From Vibrio sp. CDRSL-10 TSBA (GTDB lineage: Bacteria; Pseudomonadota; Gammaproteobacteria; Enterobacterales; Vibrionaceae): 64,000 bases of DNA. The position numbers and the translations under genes are program-made. The stretch lies in the NCBI GenBank assembly GCA_039696685.1, contig CP155565.1:372001-436000 (forward strand), given 5' to 3'. The stretch's first letter is position 1. Each line of letters starts with the position of its first letter. Shown one piece after another: positions 56,503 to 64,000 of the stretch. A model generated the notes under the pieces. It did not search any database. It worked only from the letters and a program-made list of their open reading frames with translations, and had not been told where the DNA came from.

Positions 56503-58925
56503 TCAGTTCATTTCCTGCAGTGCCGTTTGCCCTGCAATACGGCCAAAGGTAAAGATATCGGCCAGCGCGTTACCGCCGAGGCGGTTACCGGCGTGGATAC
56601 CACCGGCCACTTCACCAGCGGCGTACAGGTGTTTGATTGGCTGGTTGTTGTCATCCAGAAACGCGAGTCGCGGTATCAATCTTGAGGCCGCCCATGGTGT
56701 GGTGAACCGCAGGTTGCCTTGGGGTCGCGTAGAACGGCGCTTTTTCCACTTTTAAACTGAACGTATCTTTGTGGAATTCAGGATCGAAACCGGCTTCAAC
56801 ATAGCTGTTGTATTTGTTGACGGTATCGACCAGCAGGGAAGGCTCCATGCCCACTTTCAGCGCCAGTTCTTCCAGCGTGTCGGCTCTGAACAGAGTCCCT
56901 TCGGCGACCTGACGATCAATTTTCTCCTGGCTGGTGTTGGCCGCGGTTTTCTTGATTTCGTCATCAGCAATCAGATAGAACAGGCCGCCTTCAGCCAGCG
57001 CAGCTTTGGTCAGCACGTCGCGTCCGGCGAATTCATTGACGAACCGTTGGCCTTGTTTGTTCACAATCACGAAGTTTTCCGGCGGCACTTGCAGGCCACT
57101 GAACAGTTCACCGGTGATCGGGTCGGCGACCGGCATCATCTGCGTGAAGCCCATTCCGGTTAAGCCGGCGCCGACAGACTGACCAAGCACAATGCCGTCG
57201 CCTGTCATGGCGTAGGAGTTGGTGGTTTTGATATCGTCCGCGATGTTGCTCCAGTAAGTGTTGTATTGTTGCAGCATCTTGGTGTTGGCACCAAAGCCGC
57301 CGCTGGCCAGCACCACGGCCTTGGCGTGCACGGTAATTTTCTGTCCGTTGACGCCGGTGGCGATGATGCCTTTGATTTCCCCATCTTCAATCAGGAATTC
57401 TTTGGCCGGACTGTCGGTCAGAATAGTGCCGGACATCTCCTCGATATATTTGCTTAACGCGAGGATAAACGCTGTACCGTATTTTTTGACCGGCTTATGG
57501 CCGCGACGCCATAAGGCACCGACCGGAGCGAATACGATGTCTTTGTTGTATTCCACGCCGATCTCTTCCAGCCATTGGACACTTTCCAGCGCGCGGTCGG
57601 TGAGGATCTTAACCAGATCGTACTGGCCGTAGATATCGTTGCCCTGAAGGTCTGTACGTTTACCGCCGAAATAGGTCTGCATTCTGTGCAGCAGTGGTGA
57701 ATCGAACAGATAGCCTTTACCTTCACCAAAGTTTGCCTGGTAGGTGGCAAACTCATCTTTCAGCGCGCGGAAGTCGGCCAGATATTCCGGATGAATGTCG
57801 CTTTCATTGGTGTTCAACAGCGCTTCAATGGTATGGCGTTTCGCCCGGGTTTTCGTCAAACGAGCGTTGCCAGTCCGGGTCAGCCGCATTAATCGGACCA
57901 CCAGTACGAATGGTGTTGCCGCCGACGGCCGGGAATTTTTCCAGGACGATGGCGCTCTTGCCTTGTTGCAGAACGGTGGCTGCTGCGCTTAAGCCGGCAC
58001 CGCCGCCGCCAATCACAACGACATCACAGCTGTATTCTTCATCGCCGCGATTGAGGCTGCTGGCCGGTTTTGGACGGCGTCTTAAAATGTCCGGATTGAC
58101 ACCGGCCAGTTTGACGGCTTTAGCAACGCCATCCAGCACCGCATTACTGGTTTCTGATGCGCCGGACAGGGCATCGACATTGAGAGTCTGACCTTCAATG
58201 ATTTTGTCCGGGATACGGACAAAGACGACGTCAGCCAGGCCTTCGGTTTCGCCAGCGGTGTCAATATCGATGCTCTCGATTTTCTTCTCGCTGAACGCGA
58301 CTTTCATTGGCAGCGCGCCGCCATGGCCAAGTGCATGCACTTCATAGGTGCCCGGTGCGAAAGAAAACTCTTCTTCTTCATTGAGCTGGTTGGAAATTTT
58401 GGCAAAACGCATGAAGCGCAGGAAGCAGATTTCGAGAAAGTCGATGGTGCCTTCGCTGTTGATCTGACCATTGTCATCAAACGCCAGGTGCGCATTGCCG
58501 AGCAGGAATTCGTAGCCTGGCATCACGTTGGCGTTAACGCCAGGGGCGTCGAGAACCTGACGCAGGTGCAGCTGCGCGCGGGATGAGCCTTGTGAGTCAA
58601 TCGATGCGCCCAGAATCATGACCGGTTTGCCATCCAGTGGATGCAGCTCGTAGCTCAGCCATTCCAGCACACTTTTCAGGCTGGACGGAATGGAGTGGTT
58701 GTATTCCGGTGTGGCAATAATGACCCCGTCACTGGCGGTGATTTTTTCATTGATTTCCACCAACTGGGGATGAGTGGACGGCAAATCCTGATTGAACATA
58801 GGAACCTGGTCGATTTCCAGCAGTTCAATCTCTGCTTTGTCTTTAAAATGCGTCTGCATGAACTGCAGCAGGGTCCGGTTGTAGGACTTCGGAGACGTAG
58901 TGCCGACGATCGCTGTAAATTTCAT
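56503..58925 (-). CDS. Flavin-dependent 2-enoate/fumarate-type reductase, large subunit (two frame breaks)
   Basis: 806 residues after correcting GTTTC 57838-57842 and GAAAC 56658-56662. Residues 1-185 form an NAD(P)H:FMN reductase domain ([40 protein letters not shown]). Residues about 205-285 are an FMN_bind domain with the flavinylation motif DALSGASET, where FMN is attached covalently. The rest is a fumarate-reductase-like FAD domain ([20 protein letters not shown], ending [20 protein letters not shown]). The layout fits soluble NADH-dependent acrylate or cinnamate reductases (Ard/Crd) described in Vibrio. The substrate is not proven. It follows the small subunit by 5 bases. Confidence 0.85.
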
Positions 58926-58930
58926 ATCTG

Positions 58931-59539
58931 TTATGCCTCCTGAGTTTGCCAAGCGAATTTTTTGCCTTTTTTGGTGACCGATCTGTCTGATAACAATTTT
59001 GTAATAAGGTCGGTAAACAGCAGGAATTCGCGGAAAATTTCCTCGAGTTCAACCACCTTGTCTGCATAGACTAAATTGCCTGAGGCATTAAACGCGGCCT
59101 GAGATTTACCAAGCAGGAATTCACTGCTCGGCATAAGACGTGCAGCAAGCTCTGGTGAATCAAGGATTTGACGCAGATGCCCTTGCGCACGTGATGAACC
59201 CAGAGAGCCGTGAGAAGCGCCGACAATCAGGACCGGCTTATCGGTGAGCGCCTGGCTGGTGTAGCTGATCCATTCCAGAGCACTTTTCAGCGCAGCGGTA
59301 ATGGTGTGGTCATATTCAGGTGTGGCGATGATGACACCGTCTGCCTGACGGATTTTAGCGGACAGATCCTCGACTTCAGCCGGCACCTGGCCGTTTTTTG
59401 CCTCATAAAACGCGGGCAGGTGTTTAATTTCGTACAGTTCCAGTTCGGCCTCTTGTTTAAAATGCGCTTGCATGAACTGCAGTAACATGCGGTTGGTGGA
59501 CACATTGGAATTGGTGCCAACAATTGCTAAGTATTTCAT
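58931..59539 (-). CDS. FMN reductase-like small subunit of the enoate reductase
   Basis: 202 residues, a flavodoxin-like NADPH-dependent FMN reductase domain ([60 protein letters not shown]). It is clearly homologous to the N-terminal domain of the next gene and is probably its electron-input partner, as ArdB/CrdB is for ArdA/CrdA. The two genes are 5 bases apart. The divergent LysR gene is the likely regulator. Confidence 0.83.
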   Translation of the reverse strand: MKYLAIVGTNSNVSTNRMLLQFMQAHFKQEAELELYEIKHLPAFYEAKNGQVPAEVEDLSAKIRQADGVIIATPEYDHTITAALKSALEWISYTSQALTDKPVLIVGASHGSLGSSRAQGHLRQILDSPELAARLMPSSEFLLGKSQAAFNASGNLVYADKVVELEEIFREFLLFTDLITKLLSDRSVTKKGKKFAWQTQEA

Positions 59540-59745
59540 ACTAGGGGGTTTCCTGTATTCTTATAGCCATATTTATTTTCTGGTTATTGTTGTATCACAG
59601 GATGCAATCGCTGGCTAATAGCTATATATTTGGCTTCAATAAGTAATTTATTATAACCTCGCAGCTTGAAGCTGCAGCGGTGTTGGCTGCAACTCCAAAT
59701 CGTTTGAGTACAGCGCCAGGAAAGGGTGAGGATTAAGGAACAATT

Positions 59746-60654
59746 ATGTCTAAATATAAGAGCCAGAGCACCTTATGCTATCTGGATGCGTTGCTTAAAT
59801 TCAGTAATTACAGCAAGGCGGCCGATTCCTTGTATATCTCTCAGCCTTATCTGACCCAGGTGATTAAACGCATCGAGACCGAACTGAATTGTCAGATCAT
59901 CAACCGCAGTGAGCTGCCGTACCGGTTAACCGAGCCCGGTAAAATTTATTACGATTATCTCGGCTCACTGGAAACGGTGTATTCCAACATGCGCAGGGAG
60001 ATCAACGCGCTCACGGAGTCGGGCAAGACGACAATCAGAATTGGTATCTTACCCAGTATCGGGACTTATCTTATCCCGCTGTTTGTGCCGAAATTCCTCG
60101 CGCAGTATCCCGATTGCCAGATCGAGTTGGTGGAAGATATCCCGGAAAACAACGAGAAAAGGTTGTTAAAAAGTGAAGTGGATTTTTGGGTCGGGCAGAA
60201 TTCCAGCAGTATTGCGCCGACATTGCGCGCTGTTTCCTGGGGCAACCACAGATATTTTGCTTTAATCCCGAATTCGAGTGAGCTGTATCAGCCGGGGATC
60301 AGCAAATTAGCCGAAGGCAGTATCGAGATGGAACGCTTATTGCGCCAAAAGCTGGTGTTAACCTCGAAAGGGTCCGCTATCCGAATGCAGGTCGATCATT
60401 TATTGGGGATTTATAAAATCACGCCGCGCATTGTGTTAGAAAGCAGTGAAATCGCCACGGTGAAAAATCTCGCGATGGCCGGCACCGGGGTCACCTTTGT
60501 ACCGGAAAGTCTGGCGGTGGAGCCTTGTGCCGAAAAATACAACATTTATCCACTGCCGGTTGATCAGGTGAATCTCGATTATTTTATCGCCCATAACCGC
60601 GCCCGGGTATTGTCTGCGATTGATGAAGGCCTGCTGGATGCCTTTGTTTCGTGA
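59746..60654 (+). CDS. LysR-family regulator of the reductase operon
   Basis: 302 residues. The helix-turn-helix is NYSKAADSLYISQPYLTQVI. The effector domain has TIRIGILPSIGTYLIPLFVP and GTGVTFVPESLAVEP. It is divergent from the small-subunit gene (206 bases between starts) and precedes apbE by 42 bases, so it is embedded in the reductase locus. It probably senses an unsaturated carboxylate, which is inference from context. The intergenic region holds TAGCTATA-type dyads but no certain box. Confidence 0.85.
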   Translation: MSKYKSQSTLCYLDALLKFSNYSKAADSLYISQPYLTQVIKRIETELNCQIINRSELPYRLTEPGKIYYDYLGSLETVYSNMRREINALTESGKTTIRIGILPSIGTYLIPLFVPKFLAQYPDCQIELVEDIPENNEKRLLKSEVDFWVGQNSSSIAPTLRAVSWGNHRYFALIPNSSELYQPGISKLAEGSIEMERLLRQKLVLTSKGSAIRMQVDHLLGIYKITPRIVLESSEIATVKNLAMAGTGVTFVPESLAVEPCAEKYNIYPLPVDQVNLDYFIAHNRARVLSAIDEGLLDAFVS

Positions 60655-60696
60655 CAAAAATTCTGCCCGCAATACAAGCGCTGATGAGGAGTTCGC

Positions 60697-61630
60697 ATGA
60701 CCGAAGCTAATACCGTGCTGGAAATGATGGGCACGAAGATTCGTCTTTATTTTAAAGGCCATCACGCGCAGCAACGGCTCAGTGAGGCGGAAGCGATGTT
60801 AAGGCGCTACGAGCAAGTGTTCAGCGCCAATAGGGGTTCTTCTCCCTTGTCAGCCCTGAAAACTACAGCAACCCGGCACCCCGTGGTGGTCGATACGGAT
60901 TTGTACGAGTTAATCAAAATCGGTAAAGAGCACAGCCTTGAACCGGGCAGTTTTCTCAATATTGCTATCGGCCCTTTGATTAAGTTGTGGCGGGTCGGGT
61001 TTAAGGAAGCGAGAGTGCCTGGCGATGAGGAAATCAGCCAGGTATTACCGCGCTTAAATCCTGCCGAGATCATTCTCGATGATGAGCAACATACGGTGTT
61101 TTTTGCCCGAGACGGGCTCGAAATCGATTTAGGCGCCATCGCCAAAGGCTATTTCAGCGACAAGATCATGGAGTTTTTCCGGCAGTACAACCCGGTTGCG
61201 GCGATGATCGATATCGGTGGTAATCTTCTGGTGTATGGCGAATCGCCGCAGCAAAAACCGGATTGGGAGGTCGGGATACAGAATCCGTTTCTGCCCCGGG
61301 GACACAGTGTGGCTAAGCTGAAGATCAGAAATCAGTCAGTGGTGACCTCTGGTATCTATGAAAGAAACCTTTGCGCACAACGGCAAACAGTATCACCACA
61401 TTTTCGACAGCCACAGCGGTTATCCGGTTGAGAATAGCGTAGCATCGCTGACCATCATCGCGGATCAATCATTGGATTGTGATTTATACACCACCAAGCT
61501 GTTTGGCCTCGATGCGAGAGCGATTCTGCAAACCGTCAATCGTATCGAGGGGATGGAAGCCATCGTCATAACCCAGGACGGGCAATTTGCCACCACGCCC
61601 AATCTGAGAGACAGGATCACGATGGCTTAG
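60697..61630 (+). CDS. apbE: ApbE, FAD:protein FMN transferase (frame break at 61364-61368)
   Basis: 310 residues after correction. It attaches FMN from FAD to Ser/Thr of FMN_bind domains. Markers are MMGTKIRLYF, PGSFLNIAIGPLIKLWRVGF, the conserved IDLGAIAKGYFSDKI, AMIDIGGNLLVYG and SVVTSGIYER. The frame breaks at 61364-61368 (GAAAC). Reading GAAC gives IYERTFAHNGKQYHHIFDSH. No lipoprotein or Tat signal is present, so it works in the cytoplasm, fitting the signal-less reductase next door, whose DALSGAS motif is its probable target. Confidence 0.88.
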
Positions 61631-61646
61631 CTTTCAGGCGTTGCAA

Positions 61647-62288
61647 CTATGACCCGAGTAACTGCTGCGAGTTATAGATCACGCCTCCGCCTGCTACCAC
61701 CAATAAGAACCCCGCGCATACCCCTTCAATCCAGCGTGAGCTGAAGGCTTGCGTCCACCATTTCGCGCCGAGGATATACAGCGACAGAATGGTCAGATCA
61801 AACAGCACCCAGATTGCTGACAGCGTCATCACGCTGGTGGAGAAATTGTGCGTTACGGCAATGAACTGCGGAAAAAACGAGACAAAAAACAGGATATCTT
61901 TCGGGTTCGCAATGCCAATCACAAAGCCTTTGACCAAGCCGCTACGCTGAGCGTTTTGCCTGTCCGGATCCGTGGCTGCTGCGCTCTGGATGCCTGAACT
62001 GTCTATCATCGCCAGCAGATCACTGATGGCGGTATAGCCAATGTACAGCGAGCCGAGAATACCCAGTAAGTAAAGATAAGCGGGAGACAGATGAACCACG
62101 CCGGCCAGCATTAACACCGCGGTGGTCAGCAACAGCAGTGACGCGCCATTGGTGCCAAGCATGGTCATAAATGCTTTACGCTGACCATGACGCGCTGCGG
62201 TGGAGGTGAGTAAAGCCACTACCGGGCCGGGGCTGAGAATTAAAAGCAACACGGCCAGGCTGTAACTGGCGAGCAGAGAAAGGTTCAT
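61647..62288 (-). CDS. LysE/RhtB-family amino acid exporter
   Basis: 213 residues with six predicted membrane helices. Family signatures are SPGPVVALLTSTAARHGQRK near the N-terminus, YLYLLGILGSLYIGYTAISD and GFVIGIANPKDILFFVSFFP. LysE/RhtB proteins export amino acids or derivatives. ATG 62288 begins the family domain; the frame continues upstream past the regulator's operator. The divergent LysR gene shares the palindrome at 62454 and probably controls it. Confidence 0.87.
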   Translation of the reverse strand: MNLSLLASYSLAVLLLILSPGPVVALLTSTAARHGQRKAFMTMLGTNGASLLLLTTAVLMLAGVVHLSPAYLYLLGILGSLYIGYTAISDLLAMIDSSGIQSAAATDPDRQNAQRSGLVKGFVIGIANPKDILFFVSFFPQFIAVTHNFSTSVMTLSAIWVLFDLTILSLYILGAKWWTQAFSSRWIEGVCAGFLLVVAGGGVIYNSQQLLGS

Positions 62289-62453
62289 CGGGCGCTGTTT
62301 CCTGTAACTGAATTGGGCCGGGCGTATTTTTATGAGCACATTTGTATGAGCACAACTCACGTTAGTTGAGTGTGAGTACGAATCGGCTTGGGAATGAATC
62401 CGCTGATTATCCTTAATCGATGCATTGGTGAAAAACGGAAAAATCTGTATATT

Positions 62454-62474
62454 ATTGTGAGTTAAACTCACAAT
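62454..62474. promoter_or_regulatory. Perfect 21-base palindrome, probable LysR operator
   Basis: ATTGTGAGTT-A-AACTCACAAT, perfect arms, 11 bases before the lysR start codon. A related, weaker dyad (CTCAC...GTGAG) lies around 62356-62375. Confidence 0.75.
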
Positions 62475-62485
62475 GGATAATATCA

Positions 62486-63391
62486 GTGACCTTACCTCCA
62501 CTCTACGCGCTGCGCGCATTTGAGGCGGCAGCCCGTTTAGGCTCGTTTTCTAAAGCCGCACAATTGCTCAACGTAACGCCGGGTGCGGTCAGCCGTCACG
62601 TGCGGACTCTGGAAGAGTGGTTTGAATGCGAGCTGTTTCACCGCCACGGACCCAAAGTTACTATCACACCGGCCGGCAATACGCTGGCAACTCAACTGGC
62701 AGAAGGGTTCCAGAGCCTGGAAAATGCCTGTTATCACTTTGGCAATAACAACCGCAAGCTGCGTTTAAAAGCGCCGTCCACACTGACCATGAGCTGGCTG
62801 CTGGATGTGCTGAGTCGTTTTCGTGCGCAGCACTCAGCACCACTGATTGAAACCGCCAGTGTGTGGATGGATGTCGACACGGTCGATTTTGTCCGTGAAC
62901 CTTATGATTGCGCGATTTTGCTCGGTCAGGGCAGTTTCGGCGCCAATACCGAATGTCTGCCACTGTTCGCTGAATGGCTGATCCCGGTTTGCGCGCCGGA
63001 TTTACTCACTGCAGCGCAGCAGGATCTGACCAGTTGCGAACTGATTCACCCGACCACAGACCGCCGTGACTGGCGGCGCTGGATTGCTCGTACCGGTCAC
63101 GTTAAATCACTCAATCTCAATCAGGGCAAGGTATTTGACACACTCGAGCAAGGCAACCTGGCCGCAATCAGTGGCCACGGTATCTCCGTCGGCGATTTGT
63201 TACTCAGCCTGAAAGCGATTGAAGCCGGGCTGCTGACATTACCATTCAAGGAAGCAGTATCCACCGGAGAAAGTTATTACCTGGTGTGGCCGAAAGGCAG
63301 CGCCAAACGGCAAAACATCGATCTGCTGTACCAGTGGCTCAAGCTGGCAGTGCCGACAGATAGAGGTGTACCGGTCACTTATTTGCGCTGA
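62486..63391 (+). CDS. LysR-family regulator, GcvA-like
   Basis: 301 residues. The N-terminus LPPLYALRAFEAAARLGSFS with KAAQLLNVTPGAVSRHVRTL is the GcvA/AmpR subgroup signature. The effector domain has the subgroup's VDTVDFVREPYDCAILLGQG and GHGISVGDLLLS. The start is GTG 62486; the nearby ATG at 62473 is in another frame and overlaps the operator. It is divergent from the LysE exporter and probably activates it in response to an amino acid. Confidence 0.86.
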   Translation: MTLPPLYALRAFEAAARLGSFSKAAQLLNVTPGAVSRHVRTLEEWFECELFHRHGPKVTITPAGNTLATQLAEGFQSLENACYHFGNNNRKLRLKAPSTLTMSWLLDVLSRFRAQHSAPLIETASVWMDVDTVDFVREPYDCAILLGQGSFGANTECLPLFAEWLIPVCAPDLLTAAQQDLTSCELIHPTTDRRDWRRWIARTGHVKSLNLNQGKVFDTLEQGNLAAISGHGISVGDLLLSLKAIEAGLLTLPFKEAVSTGESYYLVWPKGSAKRQNIDLLYQWLKLAVPTDRGVPVTYLR

Positions 63392-63492
63392 CTAAGCTGA
63401 CTTGGGCAGGTCATCGGCAGGATTGAATCCCCAACCAGGAATGGATGCCTGATTCAGAGCAAATTCTTGGTCGGGGAGGGAATTGAGGCCGT

Positions 63493-64000
63493 TTAGTCAC
63501 CTAAAGGCTGACGTTTCTAAGCCACCCCGATAGGAGTCTAACGCTATTTTTAACCGGCGCAATTTATCTCGCGAGCGGCGTTTATGGTTGACCGCCAAAG
63601 CCATGGAAAGCACATCAACCAACGCCAACATCGCATAGCGCGAAGCCGACGGTTTATAGATAAAGTCAGTTTCCTGATGTTCAATGGGCAGTAATAAATC
63701 AGCATAGGAGGATAATGGTGTGTTTTTCGGCGTAATCGCGATTACTTTAACACCATACTCCTTGGCTAACTGAGCCGTGTCGACAATGGCAGGGGTAAAG
63801 CCTGTAGCGGACAGTGTGACCAGGACGTCATTGGTATCAGCGGTAGCTGCGATCATGCGCGTAAGTAACCCGTCATTATATGCTGTGACAGGGTAACCCA
63901 AACGGAACAGCCGATGCTGAATTTCCTGTGCGGCAATGGTCGAACCGCCGCCCATACCGACTGCAATGACTTGTCTTGCCTCATGTAACCACTTAGCTGC
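63493..64000 (-). CDS. RpiR/MurR-family regulator, C-terminal SIS domain, partial
   Basis: The gene enters from the right edge; only the sugar-isomerase (SIS) domain is visible (QVIAVGMGGGSTIAAQEIQH, VLVTLSATGFTPAIVDTAQL, VIAITPKNTPLSSYADLLLP). RpiR-type regulators bind phosphosugars through this domain and DNA through an upstream helix-turn-helix, which is not in the window. As read, the frame ends LETSAFR with a stop at 63497. If GTTTC 63513-63517 is a GTTC site like the others, the end would be LERQPLGD with a stop at 63493. I cannot decide between them. Confidence 0.75.

Noticed and set aside
376..61630. About twenty genes as true frameshift pseudogenes
   Set aside because: All breaks share the same GAAC/GTTC +1 pattern, both halves of each protein are fully conserved, and essential-looking operons (yej, nas, brnQ) would all be dead at once.
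61647..62519. Long form of the LysE exporter starting at 62519
   Set aside because: The extension covers the operator and the start of the divergent LysR gene and has no family resemblance; ATG 62288 begins the first helix.

Overview
The window looks like chromosomal DNA of a Vibrio with about 50% GC, most like the V. fluvialis / V. furnissii group. The Hcp protein is almost the same as V. cholerae Hcp, as I recall that sequence, and the housekeeping genes (yejABEF, rnk, yjjG, elbB, nirBD, brnQ, yajD) are gammaproteobacterial in type. The species is inferred.

The most striking property is not a gene. Twenty-one times a reading frame breaks, and every time the break sits on GAAAC (or GTTTC). 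Reading it as GAAC (or GTTC) restores a continuous, family-like protein. No break needed another repair. Other GAAC/GTTC sites are intact, one only about 16 bp from a broken one. A repeat family outside genes shows the same GTTC/GTTTC variation. GAAC/GTTC is the known target of Dnd phosphorothioate DNA modification, so I infer a partly occupied backbone or base modification that causes a systematic +1 call. I treat these genes as intact and give corrected lengths. The correction also fuses two pairs of apparent genes: the Rhs effector and a DUF4123 adaptor.

Layout. 1-8.96 kb: msrA (partial), elbB, a LysR gene, yjjG, rnk, a cold-shock/DUF1294 protein, a GntR/UTRA regulator, an M14 carboxypeptidase, a Fur-type siderophore-interacting protein and a DHH phosphoesterase. 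8.98-10.52 kb: an IS50-like element inserted in the loop of the terminator of the DHH gene. 10.5-20.8 kb: Nudix, the yejABEF peptide importer, a PPC/TetR pair divergent from a GST, an S4 RNA-binding protein and a beta-helix lipoprotein. 21.2-31.5 kb: nitrate assimilation (nasA divergent from cobA-nirB-nirD-narK and a PP2C-kinase fusion), with sigma-54 promoter matches in both directions. 31.5-44.66 kb: a type VI secretion auxiliary module (hcp, vgrG, PAAR-lipase, ankyrin immunity candidate, two DUF4123 adaptors, Rhs effector with exchangeable tip, immunity candidate). It is bracketed by a 23-bp direct repeat of the 3' end of the kinase gene.

44.7-53.4 kb: a lipoprotein, brnQ with a leucine-rich leader peptide, an AlaX-like editing protein, an MFS transporter, a LysR/M20 pair, a MerR regulator with its target, and yajD. 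52.6-56.4 kb: an AT-rich island with one AIPR (abortive infection) gene, bracketed by copies of a hairpin repeat. 56.5-61.6 kb: a flavin-dependent 2-enoate/fumarate-type reductase (ardA/crdA-like, ardB/crdB-like) with its LysR regulator and apbE flavin transferase. 61.6-64 kb: a LysE exporter and divergent LysR gene around a perfect palindrome, and a partial RpiR-type regulator. No tRNA, rRNA or CRISPR array was seen.
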